From contig CAMOLA010000003.1 in the NCBI GenBank assembly GCA_946618265.1, positions 19,694 to 83,693 of the forward strand: 64,000 nucleotides of DNA. Direction: 5' to 3'. A program made the translations under genes and the position numbers. The notes beneath the pieces are model-generated. The model made no database searches. It was not told where the DNA came from and saw nothing but the letters and a program-made list of their open reading frames with translations. Position 1 is the stretch's first letter. Every line of letters begins with the position of its first letter. Of this stretch, positions 43,133 through 51,596 are shown piece after piece. The DNA is from an uncultured Eggerthellaceae bacterium. GTDB lineage: Bacteria > Actinomycetota > Coriobacteriia > Coriobacteriales > Eggerthellaceae.

Positions 43133-43576
43133 ATGGGATGTTACGAACGCGAACAAGCGGCGATTGCGGAGGGCACGGGGCAGCGTGGCGATGCGGCGCG
43201 CGCGTACTTCGCCGAGGTCGACGCGCAGACGAGCGAGGAGGCGTCTTGCCTGACCCATCGGCCCGACTATACCAAAACGCTGTTCGCGCCCGAGCACGAC
43301 GATATCTACCGCGAATTCTGCCGCTATATCGACCAGCCCGAGCCGCGCTACTTCGATACGGTCGAGGATCCGATGTGCATCGAAGGATGGACGGCGCCCG
43401 AGATCTATCGCACCATGATCGCGTCGAATCCGCGCATCGTCGCGCTCGACGGGGGTGCCATCTACAGCATGCTCGTCCGCCTGCGCACCGAGCCCGAGCT
43501 GGCGAAGAAGGTGCTCGACTTCAAGCCGACGTGCTATCAGAACGGCTGCGGCAACACGTACAGGCCATCCGAATAG
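43133..43576 (+). CDS. Hypothetical cytoplasmic protein, 147 aa
   Basis: No family is recognised. The protein is hydrophilic and acidic with four Cys: MGCYEREQAA, SCLTHRPDYTK, PMCIEGW and TCYQNGCGNTYRP. The C-terminal C-x4-C pair and spaced Cys might bind a metal. It has no signal peptide or membrane helix. AAAGGGG lies about 9 bases before the ATG at 43133. It starts 60 bases after the AddA-like gene on the same strand and could be its third cistron, though that association is only positional. A GGGAGTCTCCC palindrome follows the stop. Confidence 0.75.
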   Translation: MGCYEREQAAIAEGTGQRGDAARAYFAEVDAQTSEEASCLTHRPDYTKTLFAPEHDDIYREFCRYIDQPEPRYFDTVEDPMCIEGWTAPEIYRTMIASNPRIVALDGGAIYSMLVRLRTEPELAKKVLDFKPTCYQNGCGNTYRPSE

Positions 43577-43601
43577 CCCGGGGGCCCTTGATCGCTTATC
43601 A

Positions 43602-43638
43602 CTACTGACCGAAGGGGAGTCTCCCTTTCGGTCAGTAG
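43602..43638. repeat. 18-bp palindrome with GGGAGTCTCCC core
   Basis: The arms CTACTGACCGAAGGGGAG and CTCCCTTTCGGTCAGTAG pair with one mismatch around T. Relatives are at 29944-30005, 31091-31150 and 60737-60763. Here it lies between two convergent genes. Confidence 0.85.
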
Positions 43639-43685
43639 CCATGGTGCTCCCCTTCGCACGTCGAGTGGTGGGAAAGCGCGTCTTC

Positions 43686-44591
43686 CTATCGTGACCTGTT
43701 CTTCATCAGGGGCTCGATGCTGACGACGGCGACGCTCGCGATGATGAGTATCGATCCGATGGTTTGCTGCGTCGTGAGGACTTCTCCCAGGATGATGAAC
43801 GCGAGCGCCAACGTGAACGGCGTTTCGCTGATGCTGATGAGCGCAGCCTTCGTGCCGCCGATGCGCTTGATGGCCTCGATGTAGATGACGACGGGCAGTA
43901 TCGTGCTCAAGAGTCCCATTCCGCATGCGAGCGCCACCTGGTTAGCGTCGAGCTCGAGCAGCGTGGGCACCGAGGGCGCGAATACGACGCATGACGCCGC
44001 GAGCCCGATCAGCGCTATGGTGAACGTGGAGGTCAGGGGGCTCTCATCGCGGCCGAGCCTTTGGATGAGCACCGTGTAAATCGCAAAGCACACGCACGAT
44101 ATGATTCCGTACGCTATGCCCAGCGCGTCGAGCACGATGCCTCCTGCAACCATGCCCGAAACGAGCACGAGCCCCGCAAAGGCCAGGATGAGGGCAATCG
44201 CGATCGCCGCGGAGAAACGCTCCTTGAACACGACCACGTTGATGACGGCCACGACCGCAGGGAACGTGTAGAAGATGACCGTCGTCATGCCCGCCGTCAG
44301 GTGCTCGACGGTCAGCAGGTAAAACAACGCGGTCACGAAGAAGAACGCGCCCTGTATGAGGGTGGACCGCCGCATGCTGAGAAGCGGCACGCGCCGCCAG
44401 ATGACAAGGAAGGCGCCGAGCAAGACGGTCATGGAAAGGAAGCGGAGCAGCACGACCTGATGCGAGTCGAGGCCGGTCGCGTAGAGCAGCTTGCCGAATA
44501 TGCTCAACGTTGCATAAAGGACCGCCTGCACGACCGCAAGCAGATAGCCTATCACGACATAACTGGTTGTACCCGAATCCGAGTTTGCCAT
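43686..44591 (-). CDS. EamA/DMT-family transporter
   Basis: This 301-aa membrane protein has ten hydrophobic helices arranged as two EamA repeats, the drug/metabolite transporter fold. Typical blocks are LLAVVQAVLYATLSIFGKLL in helix 1, VFYTFPAVVAVINVVVFKE closing the first half, and ISISETPFTLALAFIILGE in helix 9 of the second half. Such proteins export small metabolites such as amino acids or bases. The substrate is unknown. The start at 44591 (MANSDSG) has only a weak GTGAG site. It is transcribed alone, convergent with the hypothetical gene. Confidence 0.9.
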   Translation of the reverse strand: MANSDSGTTSYVVIGYLLAVVQAVLYATLSIFGKLLYATGLDSHQVVLLRFLSMTVLLGAFLVIWRRVPLLSMRRSTLIQGAFFFVTALFYLLTVEHLTAGMTTVIFYTFPAVVAVINVVVFKERFSAAIAIALILAFAGLVLVSGMVAGGIVLDALGIAYGIISCVCFAIYTVLIQRLGRDESPLTSTFTIALIGLAASCVVFAPSVPTLLELDANQVALACGMGLLSTILPVVIYIEAIKRIGGTKAALISISETPFTLALAFIILGEVLTTQQTIGSILIIASVAVVSIEPLMKNRSR

Positions 44592-44745
44592 ATGCTCACG
44601 CTTTCGTTGATGATGTCGCGACGGAATTCCCCCCGTGCTCCGTCCCGGCTCGGGTTTTCTAGCCCCTGTAGGTAGCAAAATGGTAGCATACGCCATCGCT
44701 CTTAGTTTTTGTGCTAGGTGCTGAATATCGTCGTGGGCGAAGCGT

Positions 44746-44799
44746 CGAACTGCTGCATCTCGCGCACCGCCGTAGCGGCGTGCGAGATGCAGCAGTTCG
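44746..44799. repeat. 54-bp strong hairpin with 25-bp arms
   Basis: The arms starting CGAACTGCTGCATCTCGC pair over 25 bases with two mismatches around CGTA. It lies between the 3' end of degV and the 5' end of the EamA gene. No T-run follows, so it could be a REP-type element or an atypical terminator for degV. Confidence 0.8.
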
Positions 44800-44825
44800 G
44801 ACGGAGGCGATGGACGTCGCCTCGC

Positions 44826-45653
44826 CTAGTCGATCTCGTAGCCTACGATGAGGCCGCCTTTGTCTGCGTAGAAGCTGCACAGGGCGCCGCACGGGTGGAT
44901 GTGCACGGTGCCCTTGGGGAAGTATTCCTCGATGAGGCTCTTGAGCTTGTTCGCGGCCGGGAGATTGAGGCAGTGGTCGATATGGGCCGTGCCGCTGCCG
45001 AAGCCGCGGTCGGCCATCTCGCGCACGATGGCCTTGAGCGCGCGCTTCTCGCCGCGGCAGGTGTGCAGCAGCTCTACCTTGCCCTCGTCGCTCGCGTGGC
45101 CGACGGCCCGGATGTTGAGCACGCCCGCCAGCCGCGCGACGTGGGCGTTGACGCGCCCGTTGCGCGCGAGGTTGTTGAGGGATTCGAGCGAGTAGATGAT
45201 GCGGATGCGGGCCTGGTAGGCAATCGTCTCTGCTTTGACCTGGGCGTAGTTCTTGCCTGCGAGGATCCCCTCGCGCAGCTTCTCGATGATGAGGCGCAGC
45301 ACCGGGCCCGTGGCCAGGCTGTCGAAGATGTGCACTTGGGCGTTGGGGTGCTCCTGCTCGTACTGCTGCTTCGCCATCTGGGCGGACGAGTAGCTCGCCG
45401 AAAGGCCGCTGCTGATCGTTATGGCGAAGATCTCCTCGGAACCTTCGAAGGCCTCGAGCCATTCGTGCACGTTGGGACATGACGTGGTCGACGGGCCGTC
45501 GTGGTTCTGCAGGTCGAGCACCATCTGCTCGCAATCGGTGCCGATCTCGTCGACGTATTCGTTGCCGCCGAACATGATCTTGAGCGGTACCGTGCGGTAA
45601 TCGATGTCGGGAAGTTCCAGCAAATCAGAAGATGAGTCGGATACGATTCTCAT
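44826..45653 (-). CDS. DegV family fatty-acid-binding protein
   Basis: This 275-aa DegV/FakB-type protein binds a fatty acid and usually presents it to the FakA kinase for phospholipid synthesis. The family signatures are intact: MRIVSDSSSDLLEL at the N-terminus, STTSCPNVHEWLEAF, the fatty-acid carboxylate site ITISSGLSASYSSA, VHIFDSLATGPV, and a C-terminal GALCSFYADKGGLIVGYEID. The ATG at 45653 lies next to a divergent P-type ATPase gene with an AT-rich gap. No FakA is seen in the window. Confidence 0.93.
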   Translation of the reverse strand: MRIVSDSSSDLLELPDIDYRTVPLKIMFGGNEYVDEIGTDCEQMVLDLQNHDGPSTTSCPNVHEWLEAFEGSEEIFAITISSGLSASYSSAQMAKQQYEQEHPNAQVHIFDSLATGPVLRLIIEKLREGILAGKNYAQVKAETIAYQARIRIIYSLESLNNLARNGRVNAHVARLAGVLNIRAVGHASDEGKVELLHTCRGEKRALKAIVREMADRGFGSGTAHIDHCLNLPAANKLKSLIEEYFPKGTVHIHPCGALCSFYADKGGLIVGYEID

Positions 45654-45718
45654 GGCTATCGTGCCCCCCCCTGGCGAAAAGCGTCAGATAATCGCGCTCT
45701 ATCCAGTATAGCAGATTT

Positions 45719-45753
45719 AAATGATACATTACCTCAGAGGTAATGTATCATTT
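45719..45753. repeat. Perfect 17-bp palindrome AAATGATACATTACCTC
   Basis: The arms are exact complements around one A. A diverged relative (GATACGTTACCTC and GAGGTACTGTATC) lies at 54948-54974. Here it falls between divergent degV and the P-type ATPase gene, where it could also bind a regulator. Confidence 0.8.
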
Positions 45754-45816
45754 GGTTTTGCCGACGAACGCGTGATGCGGCGCATTGGCGGCGGGTGCCG
45801 TGATACGATACGCGCC

Positions 45817-48231
45817 ATGGATATCGACAACGGGCAGAAACCATCGGGTTTGACCTCCGCGCAGGTGGCCGAACGAGTGGCGGCGGGGCAGGTCAACGTT
45901 AACGCCGACGTGCGCACGCGCAGCATCGCGCGCATCGTGCGCGACAACATGTGCACGCTGTTCAACCTCGTCAACGTGATACTCGCGGCCGCCGTGTTCT
46001 GGACGGGGTCGTACCGCAACATGCTGTTCATGGTCATTATCGTCACGAACGTGGCCATCGGCATATTCCAGGAAGTGCGCGCGAAGTTGATGGTCGACAA
46101 GCTGAGCGTCATCACGCAGGCCCGCGCCCACGCCATGCGCGACGGCCAGCTCGTCAACATACCCATCGACCAGCTCGTGCTCGACGACGTCATCATGCTG
46201 GGACGGGGCGATCAGGTGCCCTCGGACTGCTCCGTCGTCGACGGGCGCTGCTCGGCGAACGAGAGCCTGCTGACGGGCGAGTCGGACCTCATCCCCAAGC
46301 ATGCGGGCGATGACTTGATGTCGGGGAGCTTCATTGCGGCCGGCTCGTGCGTGGCCCGCGTTACGGCGGTCGGTGCCGACAATTACGCGAGCAAGATAAA
46401 CAACGAGGCCAAAGCGTACAAGCGCCTCGGCAGCGAGATCATGCAATCGCTCAACGCCATCGTGAAGTACGTGAGCATCGCGCTTTTGCCGCTCGGGGCG
46501 CTGCTGTTCGCGAAGGAGGCTTTCCTCAGCCCCAACGGAGACGTCACGAGCGCGATACTGCACACGTCGGGGGCTCTGATCGGCATGATTCCCAGCGGGC
46601 TCATCCTGCTCACGAGCGCCGTCCTGGCCATCGGGGTGTACCGGCTCGCGCAGCATCGCGTGCTCGCGCAGCAGATCTACTGCGTCGAGACCCTCGCGCG
46701 CGTCGACGTCGTCTGCCTGGACAAGACCGGCACCATCACGACCGGCGAGATGGATGTCGACGAGGTCGTACCCGTACCCGGTGCCACCTACGACGATGCG
46801 CTTCACGCCCTGCGCGCCCTCGTGGCGGTCAGCGAGGAGCTCCAAAACGAGACGTCCCGGGCGCTGCGCGATTACGTGGACGGGTTGCGCGAGCCCGAAG
46901 GCCTGCCGCTCCCCGTGTTGGGGGAGGTGCGCGCCATCCCGTTCTCGTCGGAGCGGAAGTACTCGGGCGTGTGCTACGGCAGCGACGCCGGCAACTACGC
47001 CCTCGGGGCCGTCGAGTTCGTCCTGCGCGGCCATGCGCGCTTGACCGAGGTCTCCGACATGGCAAGTCGCCTCGGCGGGGCCCGGCGCGTGCTCGTCGTT
47101 GCCCGTGTGGACGATTTCGACGAACGGGACGCCATCATGGGGGCAGTCGAGCCGCTCGGGCTCGTGTTCGTGTCGGACCACATTCGCGAATCCGCCCCCT
47201 CGACGCTCGCGTATTTCCACGACCAAGGCGTGCGCGTCAACGTCATCAGCGGCGATGCGGTGTCGACGGTGAGCAAGATCGCCAAGCGCGCGGGCGTGTA
47301 CGGCGCCGATAGCTGCATCGACATGAGCACCGTCGCTACGGGCGAGGAGCTCGAGCGCGCCGCGCGGGAGTGTCGCGTGTTCGGCCGCGTGAGCCCCGAC
47401 CAGAAAAAACAGCTCGTCGAGGCGCTGCAGGCCCAGGGCCATACGGTGGCCATGACCGGCGACGGTGTGAACGACGTGCTGGCGCTCCACGCGTCGGATT
47501 GCTCGGTGGCCATGGGCTCGGGCTCGGATGCGGCGCGCTCGATCGCGCAGCTCGTGCTGCTCGACGACGATTTCGCCAGCATGCCGGTCGTCGTGGCGGA
47601 AGGCCGCCGTTCCATCAACAACCTGCAGCGTTCCGCCGTGCTCTACCTCACCAAGACCCTGTACTCGGTGGTGCTCGCCGTGGCGTTCGTCCCGTTCATG
47701 GCGTTCGATTTCCCATTCTCGCCCGTGCAGCTGACGGCGCTGAGCTTCTTCACCATCGGGTTGCCGTCGTTCGTGCTCGCCCTCGAGCCCAACGGCAATC
47801 GCGTGAGGGGGAACTTCCTGCACAACGTCGGCATGCGGGCGGCACCGGGTGCCATCGCGGTCGTGCTCGCGATCGGCGCGATGATGGCGATCGGCGTGGC
47901 ATGCGGGTTGACGCAGGGCGAGTTCCAGACGATGTGCCTGCTCTCGACGTGCATTGTCAGCCTTAACGTCGTCGTGAGGCAGTCGCAGCCGTTCAACGCG
48001 ATCAACGTGGTCCTCGACGTCGTGTGCATCGGCGGCCTGGCCCTGGTGATCGGTGCGTTTGGGTCGTTCTTCATGCTCAGCGAGCTCAGCTTGGAACTCT
48101 GGGCGGCCACCGCCGTCGTGAGCACCGTCGTGGCAGCCGCGTTCAACGTGGCCTACAACTACGTCATCCGTCGCCAGCGGGCCTACCTCGACGACCTCGA
48201 GGCGCGGCAGGCAAGCGAGCGCGTGCTGTAA
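45817..48231 (+). CDS. P-type cation ATPase, CtpE-like
   Basis: This 804-aa P-type ATPase has the phosphorylation motif CLDKTGTITTGE, actuator motif LLTGES, nucleotide-binding FSSERKYSGV, hinge TGDGVNDVLAL, and about ten membrane helices. The ion-binding helix 4 motif is IPSGLILLTS, a Ser in place of the usual PEGL Glu. This is seen in the group that includes mycobacterial CtpE and streptococcal cation ATPase E, for which Ca2+ transport has been reported for CtpE. There are no N-terminal heavy-metal domains. The ATG at 45817 is preferred over an upstream ATG in the palindrome, though its ribosome site is poor. Confidence 0.9.
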   Translation: MDIDNGQKPSGLTSAQVAERVAAGQVNVNADVRTRSIARIVRDNMCTLFNLVNVILAAAVFWTGSYRNMLFMVIIVTNVAIGIFQEVRAKLMVDKLSVITQARAHAMRDGQLVNIPIDQLVLDDVIMLGRGDQVPSDCSVVDGRCSANESLLTGESDLIPKHAGDDLMSGSFIAAGSCVARVTAVGADNYASKINNEAKAYKRLGSEIMQSLNAIVKYVSIALLPLGALLFAKEAFLSPNGDVTSAILHTSGALIGMIPSGLILLTSAVLAIGVYRLAQHRVLAQQIYCVETLARVDVVCLDKTGTITTGEMDVDEVVPVPGATYDDALHALRALVAVSEELQNETSRALRDYVDGLREPEGLPLPVLGEVRAIPFSSERKYSGVCYGSDAGNYALGAVEFVLRGHARLTEVSDMASRLGGARRVLVVARVDDFDERDAIMGAVEPLGLVFVSDHIRESAPSTLAYFHDQGVRVNVISGDAVSTVSKIAKRAGVYGADSCIDMSTVATGEELERAARECRVFGRVSPDQKKQLVEALQAQGHTVAMTGDGVNDVLALHASDCSVAMGSGSDAARSIAQLVLLDDDFASMPVVVAEGRRSINNLQRSAVLYLTKTLYSVVLAVAFVPFMAFDFPFSPVQLTALSFFTIGLPSFVLALEPNGNRVRGNFLHNVGMRAAPGAIAVVLAIGAMMAIGVACGLTQGEFQTMCLLSTCIVSLNVVVRQSQPFNAINVVLDVVCIGGLALVIGAFGSFFMLSELSLELWAATAVVSTVVAAAFNVAYNYVIRRQRAYLDDLEARQASERVL

Positions 48232-48583
48232 GAAAATGCGTATGCCATGGGGACGGTTCTCTGGACGCACGGCAGTTTTCCATTCGCAAATATCGTCGCA
48301 TTCACGTCGCGTTCACGTCAAGCCTTCGACAAGCGGCGGTTTTGCGCAGGCGCGCGTTTCACGTGTCAGGAATCGGCCTTCGTCGAAGGCTTCCGACGAA
48401 ACGAGCATCCAGGGGTAGCCGTCCCGCTGTAGATGCAACTCAAAATTGTCAATACCATCGCATCAACTGCGAAAATGCAAGCCATCATTCGAGAAGGGCC
48501 ATTTTTCATCTCATGGGCGTTGTCGTGCCGGCGAAGCAGTACAATGAGCGCGTGATAGTTCCACGACGAATGGAGGGAATCCC
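48232..48583. other. Intergenic gap before the purine permease
   Basis: Short frames here have no ribosome site and unlikely composition. I looked for the purine riboswitch core and did not find it. A GGGGACGGTTCTCTGGAC stretch near 48249 resembles half of the GGAC palindromes. Confidence 0.4.
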
Positions 48584-50008
48584 GTGGAGGCGCTGTTCAA
48601 GCTCAAGGAAAACGGCACGTCGGTAAAGACGGAGATAATCGCCGGCCTGACCACGTTCATGACGATGGCCTACATCATCGCCCTGAACCCGAACCTGCTG
48701 ACTGGCTGGCGCGCCGGCGGCGACGAGCTGTGGAACGCGGTGTTCATCTCCACGTGCCTTGCGTCGGGCATCGCCATGATGTGCATGGCGTTCATCGCGA
48801 ACAAGCCGTTCTGCCTGGCGCCGGGCATGGGGCTCAACAGCTTTCTCGCCGTCGTGGTAACCCAGATCGCCACCATCACGGGCGCCACCTATGTCGCGTC
48901 GTTCCAGGCGGCGCTCATCATCGTGTTGGCCGAGGGCGTCGTGTTCGTGGTGCTCACCTTGTGCAACATACGCGAGATGATCGTCGGCGCCATCCCGTAC
49001 GGCGTGCGCATGGGCATCGCTCCCGCCATCGGGCTCATGTTGCTCAACATCGGCGTGGGCAGCAACGCGGGCGTGTTCGACGTCGAGGGCAACCCGTTCT
49101 ACGTCATGCGCGACTTCTTCGGATCGCTCACCGCGTCGAGCGCAGCGGCCACCATGACCACGGCTTATCCCCAGATGGTGCTCACCGTCGTCACGATGTT
49201 CGTTGGCCTGTTCGTGATCATTCTCCTGGCTCATCGCGGCGTGAAGGCGGCGGTCATCCTGGGCATGCTGGTCGCATCGGTCATCTACTGGGCGGGAGAG
49301 GCGCTGTTTTTGGGCCTCAACCCGTTCGACAGCCTGGCCACCGCGTCGTGGATCCCGCCGTTCGGCGACATGGTCAACTTGACGCTGTTCAAGTTCAATC
49401 TCGAGGGCTTCCTGGAGCTCGGATGGTTTACCGCCATCACGCTCATCGTCACGTTCTGCATGATCGACATGTTTGACACTATCGGCACGCTGGTGGGCAC
49501 CGCGGCGCGCGCGGGCATGCTCGACAAGGACGGCAAGATGCCGCAGATGAAGGAAGCGCTGCTGTCCGACTCGATCGGCACGATGGTCGGCGCCTGCACC
49601 GGCACCTCGACCGTCACGACGTTCGTCGAATCCGCCTCGGGCGTCGAGGCCGGGGGCCGCACGGGCCTGACCGCCTTCACGTGCGGCATCATGTTCCTGC
49701 TGTGCATGTTCATCGCTCCCATCGCCGCCATCATCCCGGCCGCGGCCACGTCCTCGGCGCTCATCTACGTGGGCATCGTCATGCTCTCGGGCCTCAAGCA
49801 CATCGACTTCGAGCAGATGGACCAGGCGGCCCCCGTCGCTCTCATGCTCATCGCGATGCCCATTTCGGGATCTATCGGCCATGCCATCGGCATCGGTCTC
49901 ATCGCGTTCTCGGTCATAAACATCTTCAGCGGCCAGGCCAAGCGCTACTACTTCCTGACCTACATCCTGGCGGCGATTTTCCTGATCAAGTTCTTCTTGG
50001 TGGCATAG
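48584..50008 (+). CDS. NCS2-family purine permease, AzgA-like
   Basis: This 474-aa membrane protein has about 12-14 helices. The N-terminal block MEALFKLKENGTSVKTEIIA then GLTTFMTMAYIIALNP is the typical start of the AzgA (adenine/guanine/hypoxanthine) branch of the NCS2 nucleobase permeases, not the uracil/xanthine branch. Conserved substrate regions are FCLAPGMGLNSFLAV and STVTTFVESASGVEAGGRTG. It imports purine bases by H+ symport. The GTG start at 48584 has TGGAGGG 6 bases upstream. apt follows after 145 bp, so uptake and salvage genes are adjacent. Confidence 0.93.
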   Translation: MEALFKLKENGTSVKTEIIAGLTTFMTMAYIIALNPNLLTGWRAGGDELWNAVFISTCLASGIAMMCMAFIANKPFCLAPGMGLNSFLAVVVTQIATITGATYVASFQAALIIVLAEGVVFVVLTLCNIREMIVGAIPYGVRMGIAPAIGLMLLNIGVGSNAGVFDVEGNPFYVMRDFFGSLTASSAAATMTTAYPQMVLTVVTMFVGLFVIILLAHRGVKAAVILGMLVASVIYWAGEALFLGLNPFDSLATASWIPPFGDMVNLTLFKFNLEGFLELGWFTAITLIVTFCMIDMFDTIGTLVGTAARAGMLDKDGKMPQMKEALLSDSIGTMVGACTGTSTVTTFVESASGVEAGGRTGLTAFTCGIMFLLCMFIAPIAAIIPAAATSSALIYVGIVMLSGLKHIDFEQMDQAAPVALMLIAMPISGSIGHAIGIGLIAFSVINIFSGQAKRYYFLTYILAAIFLIKFFLVA

Positions 50009-50153
50009 GGATTGCGTTGCCGGTATGGCGGTTGCAGATTAAGCGAATCGTCGATGTCGGCGTTTTCAGGCGCAGATGCCCGAGCGTGGCATACAATGTG
50101 ACAATCACCGTCGAGATTTGCGGGAACGAGAACAAGAGCAAGGAGATTCATCC

Positions 50154-50687
50154 ATGGCAGAATTCGATTTCGAGAGCCTGATAGCGAGTATCCCCGATTA
50201 TCCCAAGCCGGGCGTCGTGTTCAAGGACATCACGCCGCTCATGGCCGATGCCGAGGGATTCACGGCCGTGATAAAGGCGCTCGCCGAGCCGTTTCGCGAT
50301 GCGGGCGTGACGAAAGTCGTCGGAGCCGAAGCGCGCGGTTTCATGATGGGCGCGCCCGTCGCCGTCGAGCTGGGGGCAGGATTCGTGCCCGCCCGCAAGC
50401 CGGGCAAGCTCCCGCGCGAGACGGTCGCGCAGGAATACGACCTCGAGTACGGCACCGCAGAGCTCCAGATCCATGCCGACGCCATCGCGCCCGGCGACAA
50501 GGTGCTGCTCGTCGACGACCTCCTTGCCACGGGCGGCACGATGGTCGCCCAGGTCAAGCTCGTCGAGCGCCTCGGGGCCGAGCTCGTGGGCATCGCCGGC
50601 TTGATCGAGCTCGAGTTCTTCAACCCCCGCGACGTCTTGGCCAAGGTCACGGACCGACCCGTGCACACGTTGGTGAAGGTGTCGTAG
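50154..50687 (+). CDS. apt: Adenine phosphoribosyltransferase
   Basis: This 177-aa type I phosphoribosyltransferase converts adenine and PRPP to AMP and pyrophosphate. It shows [19 protein letters not shown] at the N-terminus, [29 protein letters not shown], and the PRPP-binding motif [15 protein letters not shown]. The length fits the family. AAGGAG lies 9 bases before the ATG at 50154. A possible -10 (TACAAT near 50094) suggests that it has its own promoter in addition to read-through from the purine permease upstream. Confidence 0.97.
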   Translation: MAEFDFESLIASIPDYPKPGVVFKDITPLMADAEGFTAVIKALAEPFRDAGVTKVVGAEARGFMMGAPVAVELGAGFVPARKPGKLPRETVAQEYDLEYGTAELQIHADAIAPGDKVLLVDDLLATGGTMVAQVKLVERLGAELVGIAGLIELEFFNPRDVLAKVTDRPVHTLVKVS

Positions 50688-50700
50688 CAGCTGCGGTTGC

Positions 50701-50953
50701 GAAGCGGGAGGTTGTCCAAAAAACGCCGTCTTGTCATTCTGAGCCAAAGGCGAAGAATCTTGCGCAAAGGCTCAGAATGGCAAAACTGGCTGGACAGTCT
50801 CGTGGGGGGGAGGCTGTCCAAAAAAGCCCATTCTGTCATTCTGAGCCGAAGGCGAAGAATCCCCGCGAAGCGGTGACCCGGGTAAACCGCTTCGCGGGGA
50901 TTCTTCGCCTTCGGCTCAGAATGACAAGCGGTGCTATTTGAACAGCTCGAGGA
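50701..50953. repeat. Two tandem MITE-like hairpin elements, one with 41-bp perfect arms
   Basis: The second element contains a perfect 41-base inverted repeat (50834-50874 and 50886-50926) that starts TGTCATTCTGAGCCGAAGGC, with an 11-base loop. Its outer ends, GAGGCTGTCCAAA and TTTGAACAGCTCGAG, are imperfect inverted repeats. The first element (50701-50805) has the same ends and start but a shortened hairpin. A decayed copy lies at 415-566. Confidence 0.85.
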
Positions 50954-50980
50954 GGGACGAGCCGCCGCGTAGCCGGCTGC

Positions 50981-51406
50981 TCATTGCTCCCGGCGCGTGT
51001 GGGGTAGCGTCAAGGCGAACGCGATGCAGAGGAGCACGAGACCGGCGGCGTCGAAGGCCACGAAGCGCGCAATCGAGGCGGCGAGCACTTCGAGCCCGGA
51101 AGGGAGGCTTGCCAGCAAGGCGCTTTCGCCGACTAGGCCGATGAGCTGCTGAGCGATTACCACGCAGAACAGCGTGCGATACCTCGTCGGGCGCGCGATC
51201 ACGGGCGGGTACGTCGCGTTCCACATGAGGAAGCAGATGCCGACCGTTTGTACCATGGTTTCTGCAGAGGGCCCTTCCACTTGATAGGCGGCCGTGTAGG
51301 CGTCGGGCCAGATGATGAACTGGAACGCGCATTGCACGTTGACGATAAACACCGCCGCGACGAGCGCGCGTGAAATCCAGATGGAGGTGTTCGGCTTGAT
51401 GGTCAT
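50981..51406 (-). CDS. Small four-helix membrane protein, unknown function
   Basis: This 141-aa protein has about four hydrophobic segments (ALVAAVFIVNVQCAFQFIIW, TVGICFLMWNATYPPVIA, LFCVVIAQQLIGLVGESALL and FDAAGLVLLCIAFALTL). No family is recognised with confidence. On this strand TATACT lies 6 bases before ATG 51406, and there is no ribosome site, so the mRNA may be leaderless. A GTG at 51412 abuts the -10 and is less likely. It is monocistronic, with an ATGAGTCGC palindrome just upstream. Confidence 0.75.
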   Translation of the reverse strand: MTIKPNTSIWISRALVAAVFIVNVQCAFQFIIWPDAYTAAYQVEGPSAETMVQTVGICFLMWNATYPPVIARPTRYRTLFCVVIAQQLIGLVGESALLASLPSGLEVLAASIARFVAFDAAGLVLLCIAFALTLPHTRREQ

Positions 51407-51428
51407 ACGCACAGTATAGCGGAGCCGG

Positions 51429-51458
51429 AATGAGTCGCTGGCAGCTCAGCGACTCATT
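51429..51458. repeat. AATGAGTCGCTG palindrome
   Basis: Two exact 12-base arms surround GCAGCT. The outer ATGAGTCGC is shared with the palindromes at 1729 and 1801, but the GGACNGTCC core is absent. It sits immediately upstream of the TATACT box of the small membrane protein. Confidence 0.8.
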
Positions 51459-51596
51459 ATGGTGCATTGCGACCATACAAAGGCCAATTACATGCGGTAT
51501 CATTACACGTCGGGGTCTCCGACGCGCACGCAGCGCTCATCGGAATGTAGGAGTGCAATTAACATAGTGGATAGCTAGGATTAAGGGGACTCCGTG

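Noticed and set aside
45748..48270. Long minus-strand open frame antisense to the P-type ATPase
   Set aside because: The translation is His/Arg-rich without motifs, while the plus strand carries all P-type ATPase motifs.
48232..48583. Purine riboswitch before the AzgA-like permease
   Set aside because: The conserved junction and loop sequences were searched for by eye and are absent.
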